Part shown: positions 48,191-57,748 of the stretch, piece after piece
How positions within the stretch are numbered: position 1 is the first letter of the stretch
Layout of the letters: the number at the start of each line of letters is the position of its first letter
From: JAOPZW01 sp963807305
Lineage (GTDB): Bacteria; Actinomycetota; Thermoleophilia; Solirubrobacterales; Solirubrobacteraceae
NCBI GenBank assembly: GCA_963807305.1
Contig: CAWEBN010000011.1
Location: 124,001-188,000, forward strand
DNA: 64,000 nt
Direction: 5' to 3'
Made by a program: the position numbers and the translations under genes
The notes under the pieces: generated by a model
Told to the model about the DNA's origin: nothing
The model's database searches: none
Seen by the model: only the letters and a program-made list of their open reading frames with translations

Positions 48191-48841
48191 CTACCCCGAG
48201 GCGGGCCGCCGAGCGCGCCCGAGGATGCGCGGCGCCACCGGCGCTCCGACGATATGGGCGCGGAACGAGAAGCGCTCGCGCTCCTCGATCTCGAAGCCGC
48301 CGGCGCGGATGGCGGCTTCGGTGTCGCGATGCGTGTGGCAGCCGCCGTTGACCCGCGGCCAGATCGTCGCGTCGAGCGCGCGCTGCACCCGTGCCAGGCG
48401 CGGCGACCGGGCCGCGACGTGCTCGAAGAAGCGCAGCTCGCCGCCGGGGCGGATGACGCGCGCGAGCTCGCGCAGCGCGGCGGCCGGGTCGGGCACGCTG
48501 CACAGCACCGCGGTGACGACGCCGGCATCCATCGACGCGTCCTCGGCGGGGAGGTCGTCGGCGACGCCCTGGACCACGCGGACCGGGACCGGCGCCTCGG
48601 CGGCGGCCTCCTGTGCCATCGCGCGCAGATGCGCCTCGGGCTCGACGGCGACGAGCTCGGTGACGGCCGCCGGGTAGTAGGCGAAGCTCACGCCGCTGCC
48701 CGCGCCGAGCTCGAGGACGCGGCCGCGCAGGCCGGCGAGCAACCGGCGGCGGTGGTCGGCGCCGCCCCGGCGCTCCTCGAGCACCGCGGCGCGGGCGAGG
48801 ACGCGCGCGAAGACCGGCCGGCTGTCCACGGTGGAGGTCAT
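48191..48841 (-). CDS. class I SAM-dependent methyltransferase
   Basis: A 216-residue protein. The SAM-binding motif I is VLELGAGSGVSFAYYP, motif II is LVAVEPEAHLR, and motif IV is DAGVVTAVLCSVPDP. A late HTHRDTEAAIRAGGFEIEE fits small-molecule methyltransferases of the UbiE/thiopurine type. The substrate is unknown. It is divergent from the ABC transporter genes, with two palindromes in the 97-base gap. Confidence 0.82.
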   Translation of the reverse strand: MTSTVDSRPVFARVLARAAVLEERRGGADHRRRLLAGLRGRVLELGAGSGVSFAYYPAAVTELVAVEPEAHLRAMAQEAAAEAPVPVRVVQGVADDLPAEDASMDAGVVTAVLCSVPDPAAALRELARVIRPGGELRFFEHVAARSPRLARVQRALDATIWPRVNGGCHTHRDTEAAIRAGGFEIEERERFSFRAHIVGAPVAPRILGRARRPASG

Positions 48842-48872
48842 GGCTGGACAGCATGGCGAACACCGGGGGCAA

Positions 48873-48903
48873 CCCCTAGGGGATCGCGTACGGGCAGCCG
48901 TAC
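48873..48903. promoter_or_regulatory. two palindromes between divergent genes
   Basis: CCCCTAGGGG (48873-48882) is a perfect palindrome resembling CsoR/FrmR-type operators. GTACGG-GCAG-CCGTAC (48888-48903) is a second dyad. Both lie between the methyltransferase start (48841) and the ABC ATPase start (48939). No regulator gene is adjacent. Confidence 0.35.
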
Positions 48904-48938
48904 CTCCGGGCTCCGGTGCGTTTGCGACGCTGCCGGTC

Positions 48939-49673
48939 ATGAACGTGTCCGAACCCCTGCTGGTATCGGCCGCCGACGTCGTGCGCGTGTACGGCGAAGG
49001 CGAGGCCGCGGTCCGCGCACTCGACGGCATCACCGTCGGGTTTCCGGCTGGTCGCTTCACCGCGATCATGGGGCCCTCGGGCTCCGGCAAGTCGACCCTC
49101 ATGCACATCCTCGCCGGCCTCGACCGGCCCACGAGCGGCTCGGTCGTCCTCGACGGCGTCGAGCTCGTCGACCTCGACGACAAGCGCCTGACCAACCTGC
49201 GCCGCGACAAGGTCGGCTTCGTCTTTCAGTCCTTCAACCTGCTGCCGGTCCTCGATGCGCGCGAGAACATCGTGCTGCCGATGTCGATCGCCGGGCGCAA
49301 GCCCGACGAGGAGTGGCTGAACCGCCTCATCGACAGCATCGGCCTGCGCGACCGGCTCGACCACCGCCCGGCCGAGCTCTCCGGCGGCCAGCAGCAGCGG
49401 GTCGCCGTGGCGCGCGCGCTGGCCTCGCGGCCGGCGGTCATCTTCGCCGACGAGCCGACGGGCAACCTCGACTCGAAGTCGTCGGGCGAGCTCCTGACGC
49501 TCCTGCGCAACGCGGTCGACGAGCTCGGCCAGACGGTGATCATGGTCACCCACGACGCGGTCGCCGCGTCCTACGCCGACCGCCTGCTCGTCCTCGGCGA
49601 CGGGCGCATCGTCCATGACGGCCAGGCCGCCACCGCCGGCGACGTGCTCGACCTCATGAAGGCGGTCGGCTAG
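48939..49673 (+). CDS. ABC transporter ATP-binding protein (MacB/LolD type)
   Basis: A 244-residue ATPase. Walker A is GPSGSGKST, the Q-loop is GFVFQSFNLLPVLDA, the signature is LSGGQQQRVAVARAL, Walker B is VIFADEPTGNLDS, and the H-loop is MVTHD. FVFQSFNL and GNLDS are typical of MacB/LolD/FtsE-type exporters. It is followed directly by the FtsX-like permease, with which it forms the transporter. Confidence 0.94.
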   Translation: MNVSEPLLVSAADVVRVYGEGEAAVRALDGITVGFPAGRFTAIMGPSGSGKSTLMHILAGLDRPTSGSVVLDGVELVDLDDKRLTNLRRDKVGFVFQSFNLLPVLDARENIVLPMSIAGRKPDEEWLNRLIDSIGLRDRLDHRPAELSGGQQQRVAVARALASRPAVIFADEPTGNLDSKSSGELLTLLRNAVDELGQTVIMVTHDAVAASYADRLLVLGDGRIVHDGQAATAGDVLDLMKAVG

Positions 49674-49675
49674 GC

Positions 49676-52237
49676 ATGGGCAAGGTCGCCCTGCGCGGGC
49701 TCTTCGCCCGCAAGCTGCGCCTCGCGCTGACCGTGCTGGCCGTCGTCCTGGGGACGACGCTGATCGCCGGCACCTACGTCTTCACCGACTCGATCAACAG
49801 CGCCTTCGACACGATCTTCACGGTCTCCAACCGCGGGACCGACGCGGCCATCACGCCGCACAAGACGATCGACACGAGCAACAACGGCGGCACCGCGCCG
49901 ACCGTCCCCGGACCGGTGCTGGACAAGGTGCGCCGGCAGCCGGGCGTCGCCAACGCCGAGGGCTCGATCTTCGACGCCGGCACGATCCTGGGCAAGGACG
50001 GCAAGCGCATCGGCAGCGGCGGGGCGCCGAACTTCCTGGCCTCGGTCGCCGAGGTGCCGCGCTTCCAGGGCTTCACGCTCAAGACAGGCCGCAGGCCGCA
50101 GAACGCGAACGAGGCGGCCATCGACGCCGCGACCGCCGACAAGGAGGGGTGGAAGGTCGGCGACAAGGTGTGCGCCGTCGCCACCGCGCCACGGAAGTGC
50201 TACACGCTCGTCGGGACGACGCAGATCGCCGGCCTCAGCTCGTTCGGCGGCGCGGCGGTGCTCGACCTCGTGCTGCCCGAGGCCCAGCGGATGCTCGGCA
50301 AGGGCGACGGCTTCGACGAGATCCAGGTCGCCGCCAAGCCCGGCGTGTCGCCCCAGCAGCTGAAGACCCAGCTCGCGCGCACGCTCGGGCCGACGGTCGA
50401 CGTCCGCACCGGCCAGGAGCAGGCCGACAAGGAGTCCAAGGACATCCGCGACAACCTCGGGTTCCTCAAGACGTTCCTGCTGGCCTTCGCCTTCATCGCC
50501 CTGTTCGTAGGCGCCTTCCTGATCTTCAACACCTTCTCGATCACGGTCGCCCAGCGCATGCGCGAGTTCGCCCTGCTGCGCACCCTCGGTGCGTCGCGCC
50601 GCCAGATCTGGCGGGCGGTCGTCAACGAGGGGCTCCTTCTGGGCTTCGTGGGCGGCGTCGTCGGCTTCCTGCTGGGCATCGGGACGGCGGCGCTCCTGCG
50701 TACGCTGTTCAAGGCCTTCGGCGCCGACCTGCCGAGCAAGGGCGTCGTCATCGAGAGCCGCACGGTGATCGTGACGATCCTCGTGGGCACGGTGGTGAGC
50801 CTCGTCGCCAGCATCGCGCCGGCGATGCGCGCCATGCGCGTGCCGCCGGTGGAGGCCCTGCGCGAGGGCGTCGTGCCGATGCAGCGCGGGCGCGGGCGGC
50901 GGATGGCCATCGGCGCCGGGGTGCTGCTCGCGATCGGCGTGGGCCTCATGTGCGTCGGGCTCTTCGGCAGCCTGAAGTCCGACAGCGCGGCGATCTCGTT
51001 CATGGGCGGCGGTGCCGCGCTGACCTTCCTCGGCGTCGCGCTGCTCTCGCCGCGTCTCGTGCGGCCGTTGGCGAACATCATCGGGCGCCCGATCGAGCGT
51101 GCGACGGGCATCACCGGCCAGCTCGCACGTGAGAACTCGGTCCGCCAGCCGGGGCGCACCGCGGTCACGGCCGCGGCGCTCATGATCGGCGTGGCGCTCG
51201 TCACCTTCGCCTCGATCTTCGCGGCCGGCGCGAAGGCGACGATCAACGGCGCCATCGACAAGAACCTCAAGAGCGCCTTCGTGGTGCAGAACACCGACGG
51301 CTTCTCGCCGTTCTCGCCCCAGGTGCTGACCAGCGTCGACCGCGTCCAGGGCGTGTCGAGCGTGAGCGGCGTGCGCTTCTCCGAGGCCAAGGTGGCCGGC
51401 GTGAGCGGCAACCAGTCGGTCTCGTCGATCGACCCGCGCACCTTCCCCGACCTCTACAAGCTCGACATGAAGCAGGGCGGCGAGGCCGCCGTGCGCAACC
51501 TGGGGCCGGGCGACGTGCTGGTCAAGAAGGGCTACGCCGACTCGCACGACACCAAGCTCGGCGACACGCTGCAGGTCACGACGCCCAACGGCAAGCACAT
51601 CGCCCCGAAGGTCATCGGCATCGTCGACGACAAGGGCGGGCTGCTGGCCAACCTGACGGTGACCAACGCGATCGCGCAGACGCAGTTCGGCGAGCCCAAG
51701 GACGCCTTCGGCCTCGTCGGCGCCGATCCGGGCGCCGATCAGGCGGCGGTCAAGCAGCAGATCTCGACGCTGCTCAAGGCCCGCTACCCCGAGGCCGAGG
51801 TCCTGACCAACCAGGAGTTCAAGGACGACATCGCCGGCCAGGTCAACCAGCTGCTCGGCCTCATCTACGCGCTGCTGGCGCTGGCGATCATCGTCTCGCT
51901 CTTCGGGATCGTGAACACGCTCGTGCTGTCCATCAGCGAGCGCACCCGCGAGCTGGGCATGCTGCGGGCCATCGGGACGTCGCGCAAGCAGGTCAAGCGG
52001 ATGATCCGCTGGGAGGCGGTCATCACCGCGCTCATCGGCGGCGTGCTCGGCGTCATCATGGGCGTCGTCCTCGCCGTGCTCTTCACCCAGCCGCTGGACG
52101 ACTTCACGCTGTCGATCCCCGTGCCGTCGCTCGTCATCGTGCTCATCCTCGCCGGCGTGGCCGGTATCGGCGCCTCGGTGCTGCCGGCGCGCCGGGCGGC
52201 CAAGCTCGACGTCCTCGAGGCTCTGGCCTACGAGTGA
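49676..52237 (+). CDS. FtsX/MacB-type ABC permease (two FtsX units)
   Basis: An 853-residue permease. An N-terminal membrane helix (RLALTVLAVVLGTTLIAGTY) and a large extracytoplasmic domain lead to three helices around residues 260-400 (LLAFAFIALFVGAFLIFNTF, LLLGFVGGVVGFLLGIGTAA). A second outside domain and three more helices follow near the end (LALAIIVSLFGIVNTLVLSI with ERTRELGMLRAIGTSRKQV). ERTRELGMLRAIG is the FtsX signature. Such systems export lipids or peptides, or drive cell-wall hydrolases. Confidence 0.92.
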   Translation: MGKVALRGLFARKLRLALTVLAVVLGTTLIAGTYVFTDSINSAFDTIFTVSNRGTDAAITPHKTIDTSNNGGTAPTVPGPVLDKVRRQPGVANAEGSIFDAGTILGKDGKRIGSGGAPNFLASVAEVPRFQGFTLKTGRRPQNANEAAIDAATADKEGWKVGDKVCAVATAPRKCYTLVGTTQIAGLSSFGGAAVLDLVLPEAQRMLGKGDGFDEIQVAAKPGVSPQQLKTQLARTLGPTVDVRTGQEQADKESKDIRDNLGFLKTFLLAFAFIALFVGAFLIFNTFSITVAQRMREFALLRTLGASRRQIWRAVVNEGLLLGFVGGVVGFLLGIGTAALLRTLFKAFGADLPSKGVVIESRTVIVTILVGTVVSLVASIAPAMRAMRVPPVEALREGVVPMQRGRGRRMAIGAGVLLAIGVGLMCVGLFGSLKSDSAAISFMGGGAALTFLGVALLSPRLVRPLANIIGRPIERATGITGQLARENSVRQPGRTAVTAAALMIGVALVTFASIFAAGAKATINGAIDKNLKSAFVVQNTDGFSPFSPQVLTSVDRVQGVSSVSGVRFSEAKVAGVSGNQSVSSIDPRTFPDLYKLDMKQGGEAAVRNLGPGDVLVKKGYADSHDTKLGDTLQVTTPNGKHIAPKVIGIVDDKGGLLANLTVTNAIAQTQFGEPKDAFGLVGADPGADQAAVKQQISTLLKARYPEAEVLTNQEFKDDIAGQVNQLLGLIYALLALAIIVSLFGIVNTLVLSISERTRELGMLRAIGTSRKQVKRMIRWEAVITALIGGVLGVIMGVVLAVLFTQPLDDFTLSIPVPSLVIVLILAGVAGIGASVLPARRAAKLDVLEALAYE

Positions 52238-52283
52238 CGAAGCGTGGCGGGCGCGGCACGGCCGCGCCCGCCGCCAGCTTCGT
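52237..52283. terminator. strong bidirectional terminator
   Basis: A 47-base region folds into a near-perfect hairpin: ACGAAGC and GCTTCGT at the base, then GGCGGGCGCGG against CCGCGCCCGCC, with a 5-base loop. It starts at the last base of the permease stop and ends 6 bases before the stop of the convergent PepSY gene, so it can serve both. Confidence 0.7.
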
Positions 52284-52289
52284 GGGGAC

Positions 52290-52700
52290 TCAGCGCTGCC
52301 CCATCGTGTTCACGGCGGTGACCGTGAAGCTCTTGTCCACGAGGACCTCGAGCTCCGTGCCGTCGGACTTGCGCAGGTGCGCCTCGTAGGGCGAGCCGTG
52401 GTCGGCGTCGGTCTCGACGCGCTCGACGGTGGCGCCCGGCACCTTGGCCAGCGCCGCGGCCTTGACCTTGGCGGCGGTGTCGCCCGTGAGCAGGACCTCG
52501 CGCTGCCCGTTGCGCCCGACGTGCCCGCCCTTGCTCGGGTCGGGCGCGCTGCCGCTGGGCGGCTGGCCCTGGGCAGTGGTGGAGCCCTGCGTCGTCGTGG
52601 TCGTGCTCTGGCCGGCGGCGCCCGCGAGGGCCGACCCGCCGAGGGCGAGGGCGCCCACGGCGGCGAGGGCCATGAGCCCCTTGGCGATGGTGTTGGACAT
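52290..52700 (-). CDS. secreted PepSY-like protein
   Basis: A 136-residue exported protein with a signal peptide (TIAKGLMALAAVGALALGGS). A Ser/Thr/Gln/Pro-rich linker follows, then a PepSY-like domain (VLLTGDTAAKVKAAALAKVP, GATVERVETDADHGSPYEAH, KSDGTELEVLVDKSFTVTAV). Such domains may inhibit proteases. The AAGGAAG ribosome site lies about 10 bases upstream of the ATG. It is convergent with the permease gene. Confidence 0.75.
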   Translation of the reverse strand: MSNTIAKGLMALAAVGALALGGSALAGAAGQSTTTTTQGSTTAQGQPPSGSAPDPSKGGHVGRNGQREVLLTGDTAAKVKAAALAKVPGATVERVETDADHGSPYEAHLRKSDGTELEVLVDKSFTVTAVNTMGQR

Positions 52701-52809
52701 TGGAGGGGACTTCCTTCCGGTTGCTTGACGGCCAACACCATCGGCGGCGACCCTCGCAGCGCCGTGGCAGCACGCTGAGACTCGCCTGAGACCGGTCGGA
52801 CGTGCGCGT

Positions 52810-53154
52810 TCAGCGCGAGGCGTCGTAGGCGGCGATCGCGCGCTTGGGTGCGCGCAGTCGCCAGGCCTCCTCGAGCAGCTCGGCGAGCTCCGCGGGGTCG
52901 ACGGCCTCCAGGCGGACGAGGACCGACGGGTGGCCGTCGTAGTGCGGCGTGGTGAAGAAGGCGTCGGGCTGGCCCTGCAGGAGCGCCTCGCGCTCGCCGA
53001 GGTCGACGACGCGCAGCACGAGCGCGTCGGGGTCGGTGCGCAGCCGGCACATGAAGCCGCCTGCGACCTTCAGGGCCGGCGTCCCGTAGGACGTCGTGAC
53101 CTCGACGCCCGGGAGCCCGGTGCCGATGGCCACCACGTCGTCCCAGGTCGGCAT
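52810..53154 (-). CDS. MmcQ/YjbR-like protein
   Basis: A 114-residue protein of the YjbR (CyaY-like) fold. It has WDDVVAIGTGLPGVEVTTSY, ALKVAGGFMCRLRTDPDALV and FFTTPHYDGHPSVLVRLEAV, and the end EEAWRLRAPKRAIAAYD. These proteins are predicted DNA-binding because of their double-wing shape, but no function is proven. It stands alone. Confidence 0.85.
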   Translation of the reverse strand: MPTWDDVVAIGTGLPGVEVTTSYGTPALKVAGGFMCRLRTDPDALVLRVVDLGEREALLQGQPDAFFTTPHYDGHPSVLVRLEAVDPAELAELLEEAWRLRAPKRAIAAYDASR

Positions 53155-53218
53155 CGCCGCCAACCTTAGGCCCCGCCCTTCACCCACACCACTCAGCGGG
53201 CAGCGGGAGGCCGGATGG

Positions 53219-54505
53219 CTACCTCCGGTAGAGCGCCCGCAGCAGCGCACACAACAGCGCTGCCGCTCCCAGGTAGCCGATCTCGGCGCGCACCAGCTCG
53301 TCGTCGATCACGGGGGCGATCATCCACACGACGAAGATCGCGGCGCACAGCAACCACATCGTGGCCGCGGCGCGGGCGTGGCCGCGGGCCAGCGCGGCCT
53401 GGTTGAAGGTGCCCGCGCTGAGGTGGAACCCCATGCCGACCGCGATGACGGCCAGCCCGACGCGCCCGTAGTGGTAGCCGTGGCCGAAGACGACGTCCAT
53501 CGCCCACGGCCCGATGAGCAGCAGCCCCAGCGCCACGGCGCCGGCGAAGGCGACGATGGCCAGAAGCGTGACCCGGATCGCACGGGCGAAGGCCTCGTGG
53601 CCCTCGGTGGCCTCCAGCCCGCTGAGGTGGGGCAGCAGCGACGTCTGGATCGACTGGAAGAGCTGCAGCGGGGCGCGCGTGATGAGCAGCGCGTTGAAGA
53701 CGACGCCGGCCAGCGCCGTGGTCGCCGTCGCGCTGACGGTGAGCACCGACGCGTTCAGCAGCGCCTGCTCGGCGAGCTGGATCGCGGCGACCGACGCGGC
53801 GAAGCCTGCGCCCGCGCGCAGCGTCAGCGCGCGCTCGTCGACGGTCGCCGGGGCGTCGGCCGAGGAGTGCCTGACGATGGCCCACGGCACGACCAGCAGC
53901 GAGGCCACCGGCGCGGCGAGGATGCCCAGCGCGACGGCGGACTGCCCGTGGGCGAGGCCGACCGCGACCGCGACCGGGAAGCAGAAGCGCGACACCGATT
54001 CGAAGAGCACGAGGCCGCCGTAGAGCCCGAACCACTGGTGCCCGGCCAGGTAGCCGCGGGCGAAGTAGCTGGCGGCGTAGGCCAGGGTCGCGCCGACGAA
54101 GACCCAGTACAGGGTGGTCGAGTCGAAGGCGTCGGTGATCGGGCCCTTGAGCGCCAGGGCGACCACGAGGAAGGTGGCCGCGAAGCCCGCCTGGACGAGC
54201 AGCGGGATCCGCAGCGGGTGCCGGCCGTGATGGCCGCGCGCGCGGCGGTCGGCGATCGTGCGCGACAGGAGCTGCTCGACCGGGCGGTAGATGACCGAGA
54301 TGACGACGAACAGCACCGCCCACAGCAGCGAGACGGCGCCATAGGCGCTGGCGTCCAGCACATGGCTGGCGACCGCGAAGTAGGCGAAGGTGAAGATCCC
54401 CGTCGACGCGATCCCGATCGACAGGATCCGCGCGCCGCGCGCGTAGGCATCGGCCTGTGGCGCGCCGGCCGTCTCGTCGGCGCTCGGGACGGCGGTCTCA
54501 GTCAC
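53219..54505 (-). CDS. polysaccharide/lipid-linked oligosaccharide flippase (Wzx/MATE-like)
   Basis: A 428-residue polytopic protein with about twelve hydrophobic segments (ILSIGIASTGIFTFAYFAV, YGAVSLLWAVLFVVISVIY, ALALGLLLIGPWAMDVVFGH). The pattern and the YGAVSLLWAV region fit the polysaccharide-transport MVF superfamily. It would flip lipid-linked glycans. The GTG start overlaps the upstream methyltransferase by 8 bases, in the order glycosyltransferase - methyltransferase - flippase. Confidence 0.82.
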   Translation of the reverse strand: MTETAVPSADETAGAPQADAYARGARILSIGIASTGIFTFAYFAVASHVLDASAYGAVSLLWAVLFVVISVIYRPVEQLLSRTIADRRARGHHGRHPLRIPLLVQAGFAATFLVVALALKGPITDAFDSTTLYWVFVGATLAYAASYFARGYLAGHQWFGLYGGLVLFESVSRFCFPVAVAVGLAHGQSAVALGILAAPVASLLVVPWAIVRHSSADAPATVDERALTLRAGAGFAASVAAIQLAEQALLNASVLTVSATATTALAGVVFNALLITRAPLQLFQSIQTSLLPHLSGLEATEGHEAFARAIRVTLLAIVAFAGAVALGLLLIGPWAMDVVFGHGYHYGRVGLAVIAVGMGFHLSAGTFNQAALARGHARAAATMWLLCAAIFVVWMIAPVIDDELVRAEIGYLGAAALLCALLRALYRR

Positions 54506-55130
54506 GAAGGCGGACGAGCAGCATCGTCCACGGGAACGGCGAACGGGCCTGCACGACCTCGCCGTGGCGCGAGAGCAGCGCCACGAACGAGCGCTTGGAC
54601 CAGTGGTTGACGTGCCCGGGCGTGTTGCCGAGGTCCTTCCAGTACGCGCCGCGGGCCATGTTCAGCCCGCGCCAGAGCGGCTCGCGCGGCACCGAGACGA
54701 GCAGCCAGCGCTTGGCCACGCGGGCCATCTCGGCCACGGTGTGCTCGGCGTCGGGCACGTGCTCGAGGACCTCGATCGCCGTCGCGGCGTCGAACTCCCC
54801 GTCGGCGAAGGGCAGGTTCTCGGCCTTCATGACGCGGTACTCGAGGTTGGGCGCCGTGCGCTTGGCCCACTCGGCGTGCAGGGCCGGGTCGTCGAGGTCG
54901 ATGCCGACCACGCGGCGCTGGTCGCCCAGGCGCTGAGCCCACTGGTGGGTGAGCACCCCCTCGCCGCAGCCCACGTCGAGCAGCGACTGCGGGTCGGCCT
55001 GCGTGAACAGCTCCTCGAGCGTGCCCTCGAAGCCGCCCATGAGACGCCGGACGACGGGATTGGTCGAGCCGTACTTGTCGTAGGTGTTGCCGGTGACCGT
55101 GCCCTCACGGTCGACGGTGACGCCGGTCAT
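54498..55130 (-). CDS. class I SAM-dependent methyltransferase
   Basis: A 210-residue protein with SAM motif I LLDVGCGEGVLTHQWAQRLG, RRVVGIDLDDPAL, and AATAIEVLEHVPDAEHTVAE. This is typical of the ubiE/SpsX-like group acting on lipids or sugars. It overlaps the glycosyltransferase start (ATGA) and the flippase gene. Its place in the operon suggests methylation of a lipid-linked sugar or glycolipid. Confidence 0.88.
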   Translation of the reverse strand: MTGVTVDREGTVTGNTYDKYGSTNPVVRRLMGGFEGTLEELFTQADPQSLLDVGCGEGVLTHQWAQRLGDQRRVVGIDLDDPALHAEWAKRTAPNLEYRVMKAENLPFADGEFDAATAIEVLEHVPDAEHTVAEMARVAKRWLLVSVPREPLWRGLNMARGAYWKDLGNTPGHVNHWSKRSFVALLSRHGEVVQARSPFPWTMLLVRLRD

Positions 55131-56176
55131 AGCTTCAAGGCCTCGCGCTCCTCGGTCTTCTGGCCGGCGCGCGCGCCCGTCGTCGCCTGCTGGCCGGTCG
55201 GCCGGGCGCCGGGCTCGTAGTGCGACGGCGGGACGTCGAGCTGCAGCTCGATGCGCCGCACGCGCTCGAAGATCCGCTGGGACATCATGCGCTGACCGTA
55301 GAGCAGGTCCCCGATGACTCCGAGCGCCGCCAGCACGACGGCCGCGTTGAAGAGCACCGCGCCGAAGATCAGCGACTGCACGTGGCCGGCCCCGTCGCCG
55401 TCGATGTAGGCCACGACGAAGCGCCCGAAGGGGATCAGCGCCGCGACGAACGCGAGCGTCGCCATGAGCATGAAGACCTTCAGCGGCTCGTACTGCGCGT
55501 AGACCCGGGCGATGGCCACCGCGTTGCGCCGCACATAGGAGCCCATGGACGGGAACAGGCGCGACTCGCGCGTCTTCGCGTTGGTCGAGACGGGGACGTG
55601 CTGGGTGGCGACCAGCAGCTTGCCGGCCTGGATGATCGTCTCCAGCGTGTAGGTGTACTTGGAGACGACGGCCATCTGGATGGCCGCCTCGCGGTTGTAG
55701 GCGCGGAAGCCCGAGGTCGTGTCGGGCACGTCGGTGTCCGAGGCCTGGCGCACGACCCACGAGCCGAGGCGCTGCAGGCGCTTCTTGAGCGGCGAGAAGT
55801 GCTCGATGGTGTCGGTCTCGCGGTCGCCGACGACCATGTCGGCGTTGCCCTCGACGATCGGTGCGACGAGCTTGGGGATGTCGTGGCCGGAGTACTGGTT
55901 GTCCGCATCCGTGTTGACGATGACGTCGGCGCCCAGCTTGAGCGCGGCGTCCAGGCCGGCCTGGAAGCCGGCGGCCAGGCCCTTGTTGTTCGTCAGGCGC
56001 ACGATGTGCTCGACGCCGTTGGCGCGGGCCACCTCGACGGTTCGATCGGTCGACCCGTCGTCGATGATCAGCCACTCGACCACGTCGAAGCCCGCGACCT
56101 CGCGGGGGAGGTCGGCCAGCGTTGCCGGGAGCGTCGCCTCCTCGTTGAGGCACGGGATCTGGATGATGAGCTTCAT
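55127..56176 (-). CDS. GT2-family polyprenyl-phosphate glycosyltransferase (DPM/DPG-like)
   Basis: A 349-residue protein. Residues about 1-230 are a GT-A fold: IIQIPCLNEEATLPATLADL, the DDGSTDRTVEVA motif, and NTDADNQYSG (DxD metal site). The C-terminus has two membrane helices (VFMLMATLAFVAALIPFGRF, IFGAVLFNAAVVLAALGVIG). This is the dolichyl/polyprenyl-phosphate sugar synthase layout. It would feed the integral membrane glycosyltransferases encoded divergently. Confidence 0.9.
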   Translation of the reverse strand: MKLIIQIPCLNEEATLPATLADLPREVAGFDVVEWLIIDDGSTDRTVEVARANGVEHIVRLTNNKGLAAGFQAGLDAALKLGADVIVNTDADNQYSGHDIPKLVAPIVEGNADMVVGDRETDTIEHFSPLKKRLQRLGSWVVRQASDTDVPDTTSGFRAYNREAAIQMAVVSKYTYTLETIIQAGKLLVATQHVPVSTNAKTRESRLFPSMGSYVRRNAVAIARVYAQYEPLKVFMLMATLAFVAALIPFGRFVVAYIDGDGAGHVQSLIFGAVLFNAAVVLAALGVIGDLLYGQRMMSQRIFERVRRIELQLDVPPSHYEPGARPTGQQATTGARAGQKTEEREALKL

Positions 56177-56257
56177 GCGCGGGCGGGCCGGGGCGACGGG
56201 GCGACGGGGCGTACAGAGAGGTCGACGCCGTACACTCGCTGGCGCCCAGTATCCCAC

Positions 56258-57748
56258 ATGGCGAGCGCGACGATCACCCGGCCGGCCCCGGGCCCGGACC
56301 CTGCTGCCGGCCGCCGCAGCCGGCTTCGGTCGTGGCCGGTGCTGGCCCTCGCCGTGCTCGCGCTGTGCACGCTGATCGGGTTCATCGTCTACCCGACCTA
56401 TCCGAACTACGACAGCTACTACTCGCTGCTGTGGGGCCGGGAGCTGCTGCACGGGATCAAGCCGTCCTTCGACGGCTACCGCACGCCGACCGAGCACCCG
56501 CTGGCCGTCGCCTTCGGGCTCGTGCTCTCGATCCTCGGCGATCCCGCCGACCGGGTCATGGTCGGCGCCACGCTGGTGTCGTTCGTCGCGCTCGCCGCCG
56601 GGCTCTACCGCCTGGCCGCGGCCTCGTTCGGGACGCTCGTCGGGCTGGCGGCCGCCGCCCTGCTGTGCACGCGCTTCGACTTCCCCTTCCTGGCCGCGCG
56701 GGCGTACATCGACATTCCCTACCTGGCCTTCGTCGTGTGGGCCGCCGCGCTCGAGGTCGAGCGCCCACGCCGCGGCACCGTCGTGTTCGTGCTGCTGGCC
56801 TGCGCGGGGCTCATGCGCCCGGAGGCGTGGCTGCTGAGCGGCCTGTATTGGCTGTGGTGCGTGCCGGCCGCATCGTGGCCGCAGCGCATCCGGTTCTCGG
56901 TGCTCACCGCCCTGCCGCCCGTGATCTGGACGGCGCTCGACTGGTGGGCGACCGGCGATCCGAAGTTCTCGCTGACCCACACCACCGGCCTGGCCGAGGA
57001 GCTCGGGCGCACCAGCGGCGGGTTGTCCGTCGTTCCCAGCACGACCGTGAAGTTCCTGAAGAACCTCGACAAGGTCCCGGTCTTCTACGCGGGGATCCTC
57101 GGCGTCGTCATCGCCGTCCTGCTCACGCCGCGGCGCGCGCGCATGCCGCTCGCGCTGCTGGTCATCGGCCTGGGTACCTTCGTGCTCGTCGGCCTCGCCG
57201 GGCTCTCGATCATCGACCGCTACCTGCTCGTGCCCTCGCTGCTGGTCATGGTCTTCGCGGCCGTCTCGCTCGGGGGCTGGACGATGCTGCGCGCGGGACG
57301 CACGCGGACGCTGTGGGCCGTCGCTGCGGTCGCGCTCATCATCTACGGCGTGGCCTTCACGGCGACCCGGGTCAACTTCTCGACCTTCACCAACGAGTTG
57401 ACCTTCCGTGGCGACTCGCACGCCTCCCTGCGGACGCTGCTCAACGACCCGAAGGTGCACGCGGGCATGCGCTGCGGCCCGGTGTCGACGCCCAACCACA
57501 AGCTCATCCCCGACTCGCGCTGGCTGCTCGACGTGCCCGCCGGCAAGGTCATCGCCCGCAGCGACGCGACCGAGCGCTCCCGGATCGGCCATGGCGTGGC
57601 GATCTATGCGGTCAACCGCCAGTCGCTGCTGCGCTCGGGCTTCACCGTCGGCGACACGTCGACGGAGGACACCTTCAACTCGATCCCGATGGCGGGGTTC
57701 GAGCGGGTGGCCGTCACGCCCTACTACAGCGCCTATGTCCGTTGCTGA
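56258..57748 (+). CDS. integral membrane glycosyltransferase (GT-C)
   Basis: A 496-residue protein with about ten hydrophobic segments. An extracytoplasmic acidic site is suggested by YPTYPNYDSYYSLLWGRELL early in the protein, and helices such as VALAAGLYRLAAASFGTLV and FLAARAYIDIPYLAFVVWAA follow. It fits the GT-C superfamily using polyprenyl-phosphate sugars outside the membrane. It shares a 14-base overlap with the next gene and is divergent from the GT2 gene by 81 bases. Confidence 0.8.
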   Translation: MASATITRPAPGPDPAAGRRSRLRSWPVLALAVLALCTLIGFIVYPTYPNYDSYYSLLWGRELLHGIKPSFDGYRTPTEHPLAVAFGLVLSILGDPADRVMVGATLVSFVALAAGLYRLAAASFGTLVGLAAAALLCTRFDFPFLAARAYIDIPYLAFVVWAAALEVERPRRGTVVFVLLACAGLMRPEAWLLSGLYWLWCVPAASWPQRIRFSVLTALPPVIWTALDWWATGDPKFSLTHTTGLAEELGRTSGGLSVVPSTTVKFLKNLDKVPVFYAGILGVVIAVLLTPRRARMPLALLVIGLGTFVLVGLAGLSIIDRYLLVPSLLVMVFAAVSLGGWTMLRAGRTRTLWAVAAVALIIYGVAFTATRVNFSTFTNELTFRGDSHASLRTLLNDPKVHAGMRCGPVSTPNHKLIPDSRWLLDVPAGKVIARSDATERSRIGHGVAIYAVNRQSLLRSGFTVGDTSTEDTFNSIPMAGFERVAVTPYYSAYVRC

